From Acidimicrobiales bacterium (GTDB lineage Bacteria > Actinomycetota > Acidimicrobiia > Acidimicrobiales > Palsa-688), in contig DASUWA010000032.1 of assembly GCA_036378675.1 (NCBI GenBank), forward strand, positions 1 to 64,000: a stretch of DNA of 64,000 nucleotides. Direction: 5' to 3'. A program made the position numbers and the translations under genes. The notes below the pieces were generated by a model that was not told where the DNA came from, searched no databases, and was given only the letters and a program-made list of their open reading frames with translations. Positions 17,490 through 26,560 of this stretch are shown piece after piece (the first letter of the stretch is position 1; each line of letters starts with the position of its first letter).

Positions 17490-18419
17490 TTGAGCACCGT
17501 CGTCACAGCAGCGCTGGCGCCCGCCGGCGGCCCAAAACTGATCGCAGGGACGGCGGTGGCTGTTGTCTCCGCGGTCCTGTACGACGCCGGGTACATTCTC
17601 GAAAAGCGGGCCCTCGTTCAAATTCCGCCACTAGGGGCAAATCCGGCAACGTTGATCAGAACGGTGAGCCGTTCCCGCCTGTGGCTTGCCGGATTCTCGG
17701 CGATGGTTGCCGGCCTGCTGCTGCAGGTCGCCGCGCTGACCATGGCCCCTGTCTCGGTGGTGCAACCGGTACTCGCGGCCGGGCTCGTTGCTCTCGTAGT
17801 GGTGGGCGGGCCGCTGCTGGGGGAGCGATTGGGTCGACGGGAACGATCTGCTCTCTTCCTCGTGATCGGGGCGGTGGCGGCGATCGCCGTTTCCTCCAGA
17901 CCCGGGGCTCATTTGGCGAGCTCCGTGCCAACAGGTTCGCTCACGGCGCTGGCCATCCCGGTTGCGTTGGCAGCAGCAAGCGCGGCTTGGCTCGGTGCCC
18001 GCGCCAAGGCGGCGCCAGCCCTGTCGGCTGTCTCGTTCGCGGCGTCGGCCGGAATGCTCTACGGCTTGGGAGCGGTCGCCGAGAAAGCCGTCGCCGCGAA
18101 AGTGGTCGGGCAAGGCATTGTGAGCGGTTCCCTGTCCTCGCTGGCGTCCCCTTATCCGTGGGTCTTTGTCATCGTGACCTTCGCGGGAATGGTGGTGTTC
18201 CAATTCGCTTTACAACGCCACGCCGCGTCCATGGTTGCCACGATCTCGAATGTCGTCTCGAGCGTCTGCGCGCTGGCTGGTGCGAGCATGGTGTTCGGAG
18301 AGATGCTTCTCCCTTCGGGCTGGTGGTCGCTTGCGAGGCTGGCTGGATTCGCCGGGGTAGCCGGAGCCCTTCTTCTGTTGGGGGCTGATCGTCGTCGGGT
18401 CGAGGCGGCGTTGTCGTAG
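17490..18419 (+). CDS. EamA/DMT-superfamily membrane transporter
   Basis: A 309-residue membrane protein with about ten hydrophobic spans and the internal duplication of drug/metabolite transporters. Residues 20-30 contain AVLYDAGYILEKRAL, like the start of DMT proteins. The second half repeats the pattern (FAASAGMLYGLGAVAEKAV). The TTG start at 17490 is supported by GGAGGAAA ten bases upstream, at the very end of aftD. The stop overlaps the next GTG (TAGTG). The operon with aftD and a glycosyltransferase suggests a role in lipid-sugar or envelope precursor movement, which is only a guess. Confidence 0.78.
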   Translation: MSTVVTAALAPAGGPKLIAGTAVAVVSAVLYDAGYILEKRALVQIPPLGANPATLIRTVSRSRLWLAGFSAMVAGLLLQVAALTMAPVSVVQPVLAAGLVALVVVGGPLLGERLGRRERSALFLVIGAVAAIAVSSRPGAHLASSVPTGSLTALAIPVALAAASAAWLGARAKAAPALSAVSFAASAGMLYGLGAVAEKAVAAKVVGQGIVSGSLSSLASPYPWVFVIVTFAGMVVFQFALQRHAASMVATISNVVSSVCALAGASMVFGEMLLPSGWWSLARLAGFAGVAGALLLLGADRRRVEAALS

Positions 18420-19828
18420 TGCAAACCAAACCCCGGCCCGCGCCCGAACAGCTGAAGGGGTGGGAACGGAATTGGCGAGCGTTCCTCGCGGCCGCCTTCC
18501 TGCTCGGTCTCGCAATCCGTTTGGCTTCGGTTCTTGCGCGACCTCATCTCGCCGCGGGAGGCGATCCACTCGAATATGTGGGCCAGGCGAATCTTCTTTC
18601 GGACGGAAAGGGCTGGATCGAGCCGCTCGTCTATGCCCACACAGGCGCACACTTCCAGACCGCGAAGCTCCCGCCGCTCTTCACACTGCTCATGGCGGTT
18701 TGCTCCGTCGTCGGGTTGAAGAGCTTCTTCGCGCACCGGATCTGGTCTGCGATCCTGGGATCGCTTGCCGTTCCCGTCGCCGCTGGACTCGGAAAAGAAG
18801 TAGCCGGCCGCAAGGTCGCAGTTGTTGCCGCGTTCGGTATCGCGGTTTACCCAAACATGTGGATGAGCGACGGGCTTGCAATGTCCGAGACCGTATCGCC
18901 GATCCTCACCATGCTCGCGCTTTGGGCCGCCTACCGGATGTGGCGCAGACCGACGCGGACCGCAGCCGCTTTGCTCGGCCTGTCCGTCGGTCTCGCAGCG
19001 CTGGCCCGTGACGAGCTCATCCTGCTCGCCCTTCTCGTGCTGGTGCCCGTCGCTTGGCTGGCGAAGAGCACGAGCCGACCGGAGCGACTGCGTCTCGCGG
19101 GAATCGGCGTGACAGGCGTGGTGGTTGTGGTCGCCCCGTGGATCGGATTCAATCTCAGCCGATTCTCCCACCCGGTGCTCATCTCGGATCGCTTCGGAGT
19201 GACAGTCGCCGCGGCGAACTGCGACTCGATGTGGCACGGCCCGCTGCGCGGGTACTGGTCCATGGAGTGCGCAGCCCGGTCGGCGGTCGGTGTTCACGGG
19301 GACGAATCGGCAGTCGACCCAGTCGCGCTCCGTCGCGGCCTTCACTACGTGAGCGGTCACCTGAGCGGACTGCCGGCCATCGAGGCGGTGAGGCTCGGGC
19401 GAACATTCGGTTTCTACGCTCCGGAAAACCAGCTCCAGCTCGACAGTTTCATCGAGGGCCGTCCGCTGTTGTGGGCGCAAGTCGGCTTGGGCTCGTTTTA
19501 TGGGTTCGCCGCGCTCTCGGTAGCTGGGGCGGTGGTCCTGCGGCGCAGAGGAGTACCTATTTTTCCGATGGCCGCCGTGGCTGTCGACGTGGTGGTGGCG
19601 GTGCTGCTGACTTATGGCCAGACGCGCTTCCGTGCGACCCTCGAGCCGGTGCTCGTCCTGTTGTCAGCGGTTGCGGTCGTAGAGGCCGTCGGCGAAGCCC
19701 AGCTCCTCCGGCGTCGATGGAAGCGACTTAGACGGATCCTGCGCGCGCGCGGTTTCGTGCGCCGAGTTTCGGCGTGGCGGCAGACGCGAGCACTCGCATC
19801 GATTCGAATGCCGCTCGATCCCAGCTGA
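18419..19828 (+). CDS. GT-C membrane glycosyltransferase (ArnT/PMT-like, GT39/GT83 type)
   Basis: A 469-residue multi-span membrane protein. The first luminal loop carries an acidic motif (HLAAGGDPLEYVGQANLL), typical of GT-C enzymes that use polyprenyl-phosphate sugars. A second conserved stretch is KLPPLFTLLMAVCSVVG. The C-terminal basic tail (RRWKRLRRILRARGFVRR) is cytosolic. It probably transfers a sugar to a wall or protein acceptor on the outer face. It starts at a GTG overlapping the preceding stop. Its last 101 bp overlap the 3' end of the convergent GT4 gene. Confidence 0.8.
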   Translation: MQTKPRPAPEQLKGWERNWRAFLAAAFLLGLAIRLASVLARPHLAAGGDPLEYVGQANLLSDGKGWIEPLVYAHTGAHFQTAKLPPLFTLLMAVCSVVGLKSFFAHRIWSAILGSLAVPVAAGLGKEVAGRKVAVVAAFGIAVYPNMWMSDGLAMSETVSPILTMLALWAAYRMWRRPTRTAAALLGLSVGLAALARDELILLALLVLVPVAWLAKSTSRPERLRLAGIGVTGVVVVVAPWIGFNLSRFSHPVLISDRFGVTVAAANCDSMWHGPLRGYWSMECAARSAVGVHGDESAVDPVALRRGLHYVSGHLSGLPAIEAVRLGRTFGFYAPENQLQLDSFIEGRPLLWAQVGLGSFYGFAALSVAGAVVLRRRGVPIFPMAAVAVDVVVAVLLTYGQTRFRATLEPVLVLLSAVAVVEAVGEAQLLRRRWKRLRRILRARGFVRRVSAWRQTRALASIRMPLDPS

Positions 19829-20969
19829 GTCGCCCCGCGTTGGCTATGGCCCCTTGGCGCATGCGGCGGCGCAGGATGTCGTTGTCGAGAAGCGCTCCGA
19901 TCGCGGCGACCATCGCGTCACCAGGTTGCGCGAGGTATCCGCTGTAGCCGTCCTGCACCGCGTCGGAGTGGCCGGCGATTGGGCTGGCGACTGCGGGAGT
20001 TCCGCAGGCGGCCGCCTCGCTGATGGTGAGGCCCCATCCTTCGTAGGCTGAGGTCGAAGCCAGCACCCACGCGCCTTGGTACAGAGCGACCAGCGCGTCG
20101 TCGTCGAGGTGACCGGGAAGGCTGATCCACTCGGCGGCCCCGTGGCGGGCGATCAGTGCCTCCAGCGCCGTGCGCTCCGCGCCCTCGCCCGCTATCACGG
20201 CTTCCATAGTCGGGTGCTGCTCGCGCAGCCGAACCAGCACCTCGATGAGCAGGTCGAACCTCTTGTAGGGAACAAGACGCCCGACAGCGACAACCAGCGG
20301 TCGAGGATTGATGTGGCGTGCCGGGCGGAACCGGTCGTCAACGCCGGGAGGCACGACCGTCACGCGCGAAGGATCGAGGCGGAGCTTTTCCACGATCCCG
20401 ACCCGTGACGATTCGGACAGGGTGACGACGGGATCGTGGCGGTAGAAGCGCGGCGCGACGCGAGCCTCCAATGCCTTGCCCAGCGAGGCGAGCGGCGCGG
20501 GCATCACCAGATTCCACATCTGTCCATGCACATGGTGGAGGAACGTCATCCTCGGTCGCCGGCTCCAAACAGGGGTGAAAAAGGGCATGCCGTTCCACAC
20601 CTCGACCACCCCATCAGCGGGCGCGCTGCGCCTCGCAATTCGCCTTGCCGCCGCGGCCGGGAACACCAGGTACCGGCCTGCGGGGCGCGCCACGCGGTAG
20701 CCGTCTCTCCCGTGGTTCCGGGGCGCACCAGGAGCCCGCGAAGCGATGAGCGTCACGTCCAGACCGGCTGCCGCCCACCTTTCCGCGATGCGCGCTGCGT
20801 GCACTTCCGACCCGCCCGCTTCGGGATGGTCGAGATCCCTCCACGCGAACATGTCGATGCTTCGCAAGCCTGACGATGCGGCGATGTCGCCGATCTTCGA
20901 AGCGCCCGAGTCGACCGCGACCAGTGGAGTCCCGCGGAGGTCGGCCCCGAGCATAGGGTCTTCGCTCAT
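19728..20969 (-). CDS. GT4-family glycosyltransferase
   Basis: A 413-residue cytoplasmic retaining glycosyltransferase with two Rossmann-like halves. The N-terminal acceptor side holds HPEAGGSEVHAARIAERWAA. The donor side has VAVGRLVPYKRFDLLIE, then the nucleotide-sugar motif EGWGLTISEAAACGTPAVAS, the usual E-x7-E element. It likely moves a sugar from a nucleotide donor to an envelope lipid or polysaccharide. Its start overlaps the stop of the acyltransferase gene (4 bp), so the two are coupled. The 3' end overlaps the opposite-strand GT-C gene by 101 bp. Confidence 0.87.
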   Translation of the reverse strand: MSEDPMLGADLRGTPLVAVDSGASKIGDIAASSGLRSIDMFAWRDLDHPEAGGSEVHAARIAERWAAAGLDVTLIASRAPGAPRNHGRDGYRVARPAGRYLVFPAAAARRIARRSAPADGVVEVWNGMPFFTPVWSRRPRMTFLHHVHGQMWNLVMPAPLASLGKALEARVAPRFYRHDPVVTLSESSRVGIVEKLRLDPSRVTVVPPGVDDRFRPARHINPRPLVVAVGRLVPYKRFDLLIEVLVRLREQHPTMEAVIAGEGAERTALEALIARHGAAEWISLPGHLDDDALVALYQGAWVLASTSAYEGWGLTISEAAACGTPAVASPIAGHSDAVQDGYSGYLAQPGDAMVAAIGALLDNDILRRRMRQGAIANAGRLSWDRAAFESMRVLASAATPKLGARNRARAGSV

Positions 20970-22204
20970 GTGGCGGCTCCCACGGTGGCGACGTTCGATG
21001 CAGCCGTATCGGGTTCGGTGTTCACCGCGGAGACGGGGATCGCTCGGGGCCGCCTCGGGAGTCTCGGTATGCGGATGCTTCCGCGCAGCATCGGACGTTC
21101 AATCGCGAAATAGCTGACGCTCGCTGCGGCCGTCGCCGTGGCGACGACGAATGCGAGAAGTTCGAGGAACGACATCGTGAACAACCGATCACCGCTCCAA
21201 TGCAGGAACCTGTCGATCCACGCCTCGTGCCACAGGTATATGCCGTACGACACGGTGCCCAGGAACACGAGGGGCCGTGTCTGAAGCAGTCGCCGCACCA
21301 GGCCCTCATCCTGCGGGCCGACGACCGCCGGCGCGACGAGGAAGAACGCGAACAGTGCGTAAAGGGTCTGGCGGGCCAGGCTCAGGCCGAGCGGAGATGC
21401 CGTCACCGGTTTGACCGGTAGACCGATGTTGGAAACCCACACGAACAAGCCTCCGGCGATCGCCCAGCTGATCCAGGGAACAGACGGATGGTCGAGAGAC
21501 CTCGGCGAGCGTCCGGTGCTCGCAGTCCACGCGGTGAAGACCGCCAGAAGCATCCCCAGGGCGAACAGATCGGTGTAGCCCGGCAGCCAGTTGGGCATGG
21601 TGAGCGCAAGCTGCCCGTGGGCGGTGAGGACGATCGACCTGTAGACGAAGCTGACTGCGACCCATCCGCCGAGGCCGAGAAGCTCCAACCGCAGTTGGCT
21701 GTCCGGGCTTCGCCGGCGACGGCCTATGCACCAGGCCCACAGCGGCAGCGCCAGATAGAAAGTCATCTCCGTGCACAACGACCACGCCTGGGTGATGCCA
21801 GACAGGGCGTAGTAGGGCGAGTAGATCTGGGCGAAACCTAGATACACCGGCACCGCCGCCCAGCCGTGGCGGATCTTGTCCGCATGCATCACGTAGGTGA
21901 CCACGATGAAGGCCGCCCAGTACGCGGGGATGATCCGCTTGAGCCGGCGTGTCCAGAAGCGCGGGATCGACACGTCTCGCCCTTCAAAGTGCGCGACCGC
22001 GAACGGCCGGTAGAGGAGGAACCCCGAGATCACGAAGAAGACCGAGACGCCGATCTCGAGCCGTGAGGTGTAGTTGCCGATCCCGCTCCGGCCGGTGAAC
22101 CCGGAGACAAAGGTCGTGTGAACAGCCACAACGGACAGCGCGGCCAGCGCTCGAAGACCGTCGAAACAGGGAAAACGGGACGCGTTGATGGGGCGGGTAA
22201 CCAC
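20966..22204 (-). CDS. Acyltransferase-3 family membrane O-acyltransferase (OafA-like)
   Basis: About 412 aa with some ten membrane spans. The family N-terminus is clear: FPCFDGLRALAALSVVAVH, with the active-site His at its end, then VFFVISGFLLYRPF and FWTRRLKRIIPAYWAAF. Late motifs are FLGTVSYGIYLWHEAW and FAIERPMLR. Such enzymes O-acetylate or acylate sugars and glycolipids at the membrane. The start at GTG 22204 puts the motif near the N-terminus. A TTG at 22315 would add 37 residues and overlap sbcC. It is coupled to the GT4 gene, implying modification of the same glycan. Confidence 0.85.
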   Translation of the reverse strand: MVTRPINASRFPCFDGLRALAALSVVAVHTTFVSGFTGRSGIGNYTSRLEIGVSVFFVISGFLLYRPFAVAHFEGRDVSIPRFWTRRLKRIIPAYWAAFIVVTYVMHADKIRHGWAAVPVYLGFAQIYSPYYALSGITQAWSLCTEMTFYLALPLWAWCIGRRRRSPDSQLRLELLGLGGWVAVSFVYRSIVLTAHGQLALTMPNWLPGYTDLFALGMLLAVFTAWTASTGRSPRSLDHPSVPWISWAIAGGLFVWVSNIGLPVKPVTASPLGLSLARQTLYALFAFFLVAPAVVGPQDEGLVRRLLQTRPLVFLGTVSYGIYLWHEAWIDRFLHWSGDRLFTMSFLELLAFVVATATAAASVSYFAIERPMLRGSIRIPRLPRRPRAIPVSAVNTEPDTAASNVATVGAAT

Positions 22205-22287
22205 GGTGTCCGGGGCACAGTAGTGGACGCCCGCGCTACGTAGAGCGCCATGTCCACCACCGTCCGATAGGTCCGGAATCAGCGGCT

Positions 22288-24618
22288 TCAGTCGCCCCAG
22301 CCCCCGACGACACAAGCGGCGGCGCGCCTGCCGGTGAGCTTGACCACCTCGATCGCCCCGGGGAGCTGCTCCTTGATCTCCGAGTCGTGGGTCACCACCA
22401 GCACCTGGCGGAAGCGCCCCCTCAGGCGTTCGAGCGCGAGGAGCATGCGTGCCTTGCGGTCCTCGTCGAGGGGTCCGAACACTTCGTCGAGCACGAGCAG
22501 GCCCACCGATCCGCCGGACTGGAAGTGAATGTGCTCGCTGATGGCGACCCGAAGAGCAAGGTTGGCGAGGTCCACTTCAGACCCGGAGAATCTCTCGAGG
22601 CCGAACACCCGGCCCCCGTCGCTTATCTGTAGCTGGTAGGTCTCGGGGTCGACGAGGAGCTCGTCATACTCGTGATCGGTCAGCTCCGAAAAGAGCTGCG
22701 CCGCGTGCAGCGACAGCCGCGGTCCCACCGACGCGACGACCGTGTTGCGGAACTCGGACAGGAGATCGGCGACCCTGCTTACGTGCCGGGCCTCCGATTC
22801 GACGCCGGCCAGCTTGGCGTGCTGCTCCTGGGCATCGGCCAGCCGCTGAGCCGCCGCAGACGCGCGCTCCCTCTGCGTGGCCGCGCCAAGAGCGGCCTCC
22901 CTTGCCGCATCCGCCGAGGCCCTGGCCGCGCTCGCCGCGGAATCCCGCGCGGTTTCCGCGGCCTGCAGAGCGGACCGGTCGAAATTCAGTTCGCGTACTC
23001 GGACCCGGAGCTGTTCGACCCTCTCTTCGGCGGCCCCGACTTTTTGCACGTCGTCGGCCAGCGATTGCTCCAGCACCGGGCGGCGTTCCAGCCGCCCGCG
23101 CACCCGGTCCGCCGCCGCCATGGCCGAGCGGATCCGCTCGACGGCTCGCCGGAGCTCGGCCACCTCGCCGGCGAGCTGCCCTGCCAGCGGGGGGAGCGCC
23201 GGGCGTTGCCTCGCGGGCGGCGAAGCATCCAGGACTTTGACCCAGGCGCCGGCAAGAGCCGCGCTTGCCTCGGCGTGGCGGTTGGCGGCCTGCTCCCACG
23301 CCGCGCGCTCGGCGCGCCGGGCGTCGGCCTGCTTGACGAGCGTGGCCAACCGACCCTCGGCCTCGCGTGCCAGGCGCAGGGCTTGGGCCTTCTGCTCGGT
23401 CAGCTCGGCCTTTCGCTGCTCGGCCTGCTGCAGTTCCTCTGCGCGGTGCGCCTGGACCTTCTCGAACGCGGTACCGAGGGCCTGGCCGCATACTGGGCAG
23501 TCCGCTTCTCCGGACAGGCTCTCGGATCGCCGGAACAGCTCGTTCGCCCCATCCGCGTCAGCGACTGCCGCGTCGACGAGGGCGGTAAGCCGTGCAGATG
23601 CGTCGCGAGCTTCTCCCGCCTCGGCTCGAGCAGCCTCGATGGCGGCTTCATCGACGGGCGGCACCTCGGTCGGCAGCGGCGCCTTGGCCAGGCGTTCGGC
23701 CGCGGCAGCGGCCTCGCGCATCGCGTCGAGCTCCGTTTCGGACTCCTCGAGACCGGAGGACTCTGCTTCTAGACGGACGAGGTCGCCGGCGGCAGCTTCG
23801 AGCTCGGCGAGCTCGGCGCGTTCGGCGGCTACGCGGTCCTTCAGCAAGTCGAGCTCGCCGCGAGCGGCTTTGCCCTCCTGAACGAGAGACTCGTGGACCT
23901 GGCGGGATCGGTCCAGCACGGCCAAGGCGGCTTCGGCCGCGGCGAGTCGTTCCTCTGCTGCGGCTGCCGCAGCCCGCTCCTGCTCGGCCAGCACCTCTGA
24001 AGCCTGGGCTTTGGCCTCGGCGTCCTCGGCCTCGACCTGGCGGACCGCTAGATCGGGAAGCGTTCTGCGAACCTGTTCGTGGCGATCGTTCAGCTCGCGG
24101 GCGTCGCGCCGGGCCGCGTCCCTCGCCGCGTCGAGGGGAGTTACCCCGAGCAGCTGAAGAACAAGTCGGCGACGATCCGCGGGCGACTGGTTGGAGAAGG
24201 CGGCGAGCTGCTTCTGCTCCGCAAACACCGATGCCCGGAACGCGGAGTCGTCCATGCCGAGCACCGATTCGACGTAACGCTCGGCGTCGCGCGTCCCGGT
24301 GGACATGACCAGACCATCGCATTGGACTTCCACCGAAACGGTGGAGTTGATCCCGCGCAGCACCCGCCGGACCAGGTAGAGGTGCCCCTCGTGCTCGAAC
24401 TCCACCTCGGCAAGGCAATCTCCGCCCACGCCTGTCGAGCGGATCTGCTCCTTGGTGGTGCGAGCCTTGCCCCACAAGGCGAAGAGGACGGCTTCCAGGA
24501 GCGTCGACTTGCCCGAACCGTTGGGCCCGTAAATCCCGACCAGCCCCGGAGGGATCTCCAGTTCGAGCTCGTCCTCGTAGACCCGGTAGTTGCGCAGGTA
24601 GATCCTGGTGAGGAGCAT
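22288..24618 (-). CDS. sbcC: SbcC/Rad50-type SMC ATPase
   Basis: A 776-residue DNA-repair ATPase that partners SbcD to open and trim hairpins and protein-blocked DNA ends. Walker A is GPNGSGKST at residues 31-39. A long coiled coil is rich in Ala/Glu/Arg, with the zinc-hook CPVCGQ near residue 373 for dimerisation. The head domain returns with the signature LERFSGSEVDLANLALR and Walker B LLVLDEVFGPLDED. The D-loop and H-loop (VVTHDSEIKEQLPG) follow. The ATG at 24618 has GAGG upstream and overlaps sbcD; a GTG at 24633 is the alternative. It is somewhat shorter than E. coli SbcC, as is usual in this phylum. Confidence 0.92.
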   Translation of the reverse strand: MLLTRIYLRNYRVYEDELELEIPPGLVGIYGPNGSGKSTLLEAVLFALWGKARTTKEQIRSTGVGGDCLAEVEFEHEGHLYLVRRVLRGINSTVSVEVQCDGLVMSTGTRDAERYVESVLGMDDSAFRASVFAEQKQLAAFSNQSPADRRRLVLQLLGVTPLDAARDAARRDARELNDRHEQVRRTLPDLAVRQVEAEDAEAKAQASEVLAEQERAAAAAAEERLAAAEAALAVLDRSRQVHESLVQEGKAARGELDLLKDRVAAERAELAELEAAAGDLVRLEAESSGLEESETELDAMREAAAAAERLAKAPLPTEVPPVDEAAIEAARAEAGEARDASARLTALVDAAVADADGANELFRRSESLSGEADCPVCGQALGTAFEKVQAHRAEELQQAEQRKAELTEQKAQALRLAREAEGRLATLVKQADARRAERAAWEQAANRHAEASAALAGAWVKVLDASPPARQRPALPPLAGQLAGEVAELRRAVERIRSAMAAADRVRGRLERRPVLEQSLADDVQKVGAAEERVEQLRVRVRELNFDRSALQAAETARDSAASAARASADAAREAALGAATQRERASAAAQRLADAQEQHAKLAGVESEARHVSRVADLLSEFRNTVVASVGPRLSLHAAQLFSELTDHEYDELLVDPETYQLQISDGGRVFGLERFSGSEVDLANLALRVAISEHIHFQSGGSVGLLVLDEVFGPLDEDRKARMLLALERLRGRFRQVLVVTHDSEIKEQLPGAIEVVKLTGRRAAACVVGGWGD

Positions 24619-24625
24619 CCGGGCC

Positions 24626-25750
24626 TCACGCACCTCCGCCGGCGGCGAGTATGGCCTGGTCCAGATAGTCGTGCCCGAGCGACCGGATCCGGTCCCTGTC
24701 CAGCCCGGTCAGGTCCTGCCCGCCGATGTAGCCGTCCCATTGCGCTCCAAGCGTGGTGACCTTCGGAAGCTCCGCGTGCATCGTGGTGGCTACGAACTGG
24801 GGCTCGAGCTTGAGGTGCAGAGCCGCCGACGCAGCTTCGCGGATCGCGTGCATGTCGAGCATGCGGTACACCTCGGGATCGACGCCGTCGATATAAAGGC
24901 GGGCGACCGCCCCCGCCGGCACCTGGGCGGCCCGGGTCATCACGCGGTCCTGCACCTCCGCCGGCGACAAGCCGAGAGCGAAGACCGTCTCCACCGTTAC
25001 CAGGGGGCGGCAACCGCTCAGCGGGAGGTGCGTGCAGTCGCCGGTGTCGGTATCGAGAACCACCACGCCCTTCGCTTTGTCGGGGTCGTCGGCGAAGGTG
25101 AAGGTGTCGGTCGAGCCGGCATACCAGAGACCTGTATCGACCTTGGCGAAGGTGTGGTAGTGGCCCAGCAGCACCAAGTCGGACTGCAGCCTCCCGGCGT
25201 CCACCTCGATTTCGTTGATGTCGGCGTGCCTCGGTTGGAGCTGGGTGATCCGCGGGTGAGTGATAAGCAGATTGGTCTTCCCGGGCTCGCGCCTGCGAGC
25301 GGCCTCGTCGAGGGCTTCCAGCGCCGCGTCCACCGTCATCATCTGCGGCACTGCGTGGACGACCAGGCCGGGAAAGTCGAACTTCTCGTACGCCAACCGG
25401 TGGGCGAAGTGCATCTCAGGGAAGGTGTCGGCAAGCGCGGAGTAGGGACTGCCTGTCCCGGGAAGCCGCGGCGTGTCGTGATTCCCGCTGATGACGACGG
25501 CCTTGATCCCGTGGTCCCGGACTCGGGAGAGGCCGCGCTGGGCAACCCGGTAGGAGCGATAGGTCGGCCGGGGATGGTCGAAGATGTCACCGAGCCACAC
25601 GACCAGGTCGGGCGACTGGGCCAGAGCGAGCTCCACCGCTGCCTCGAAGGACCGCTCGAAGTCGTACTCACGCTGGTTGACCCCACCCTCGGTGGTGAGC
25701 GGGAGATAGGAGCGGCCGAGGTGGGCGTCTCCGATCGCAGCGATCCTCAT
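24626..25750 (-). CDS. sbcD: SbcD/Mre11-type nuclease
   Basis: A 374-residue Mn-dependent metallophosphoesterase, the nuclease half of the SbcCD complex. All five phosphoesterase motifs are visible: IGDAHLG (Asp8, His10), WLGDIFDH, ISGNHDTPR, LITHPRI and LGHYHTF. The start is the ATG at 25750, directly before the first motif. The open frame extends upstream to 25867 but that part is not family-like. The 3' end overlaps the sbcC start, giving the usual sbcD-sbcC coupling. The gene is divergent from the NERD gene with a 39-bp gap. Confidence 0.93.
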   Translation of the reverse strand: MRIAAIGDAHLGRSYLPLTTEGGVNQREYDFERSFEAAVELALAQSPDLVVWLGDIFDHPRPTYRSYRVAQRGLSRVRDHGIKAVVISGNHDTPRLPGTGSPYSALADTFPEMHFAHRLAYEKFDFPGLVVHAVPQMMTVDAALEALDEAARRREPGKTNLLITHPRITQLQPRHADINEIEVDAGRLQSDLVLLGHYHTFAKVDTGLWYAGSTDTFTFADDPDKAKGVVVLDTDTGDCTHLPLSGCRPLVTVETVFALGLSPAEVQDRVMTRAAQVPAGAVARLYIDGVDPEVYRMLDMHAIREAASAALHLKLEPQFVATTMHAELPKVTTLGAQWDGYIGGQDLTGLDRDRIRSLGHDYLDQAILAAGGGA

Positions 25751-25789
25751 CGACTCCAGGAAACCAGAGGGGTGTGACGAATCACAAGC

Positions 25790-26560
25790 ATGTTGTTTCG
25801 ACCCTATCCTGGTGGGGTGGGGTCGCGGGGTATCGCTGGAGAATCGGCTCGGGAGGGCTACCAGCACGCACGCGGTCGCCGGCGCCGAAAGGACGGGCTG
25901 AGGGTCACCCTTGCCGCCGGAGTCGTGGCGGCCGGTTGGCTGGTTTACCGGATGGCCGCTGGCGAGAGGCGTCTCGTGATCGAGGGCTCGCTGGCTCTTT
26001 TATTGGTCGGGGTTCTCCTGTGGCGGGGTGATTCCGATACGAAACGGTGGCTTCGCGGCGCCGGCGGCGAGGTCGCCACCGCGTCGGTTCTCGAGGAGCT
26101 TCCGCCCAAGCGGTGGGAGATTTTTCACGACCTGGCCGTCCCGGGCAGCAAAGCCAACATCGATCATCTCGCTATCGGGCCGACCGGGGTTTGGGTGATC
26201 GACAGCAAGACGACCCGGGCCCCGGTTCGCATAGGAGTGCTCTCCGTGCGTTTCGGGGAGCGCCGGCTGGAAACCGACGCGGTCAGGTGGCAGGCGGAGA
26301 TAGTTGGCGAACGGCTCGGCGTGAAAGCGAGGCCGGTGATTGCCATCCACTGCGATTCGCCTGCGGGTGCCCCCCGTTTCTCGCGGCAGGGCGTAAGGCG
26401 GGGAGGAGCTCGCATCATTCTCGCCGGCGACCTCACCCGACGGCTCGAGCGCGGTCGCCGGCGGCTCAGGCGGGGGGACGTCCAGTCGTTGGCCGGGGAT
26501 GTGTTGGAGCATTTCCGGCCCGCTTCCGCGTCTGCCCGGCAGAATTGGGTCCGTGACTGA
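25790..26560 (+). CDS. NERD-domain (nuclease-related) membrane protein
   Basis: About 256 aa. A basic N-terminus is followed by two close hydrophobic spans (about residues 39-78: LAAGVVAAGWLVYRM and SLALLLVGVLLW), then a NERD domain (about 90-200). It contains NIDHLAIGPTGVWVIDSK, the Asp and Lys of the PD-(D/E)XK-like core, plus WQAEIVGERL. NERD domains are predicted nucleases linked to DNA processing. The C-terminal basic stretch (RRLERGRRRLRRGD) may bind nucleic acid. The start is uncertain (ATG 25790 or GTG 25817). It is divergent from sbcD, so it may share its promoter. Its 3' end overlaps the NUDIX gene. Confidence 0.75.
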   Translation: MLFRPYPGGVGSRGIAGESAREGYQHARGRRRRKDGLRVTLAAGVVAAGWLVYRMAAGERRLVIEGSLALLLVGVLLWRGDSDTKRWLRGAGGEVATASVLEELPPKRWEIFHDLAVPGSKANIDHLAIGPTGVWVIDSKTTRAPVRIGVLSVRFGERRLETDAVRWQAEIVGERLGVKARPVIAIHCDSPAGAPRFSRQGVRRGGARIILAGDLTRRLERGRRRLRRGDVQSLAGDVLEHFRPASASARQNWVRD

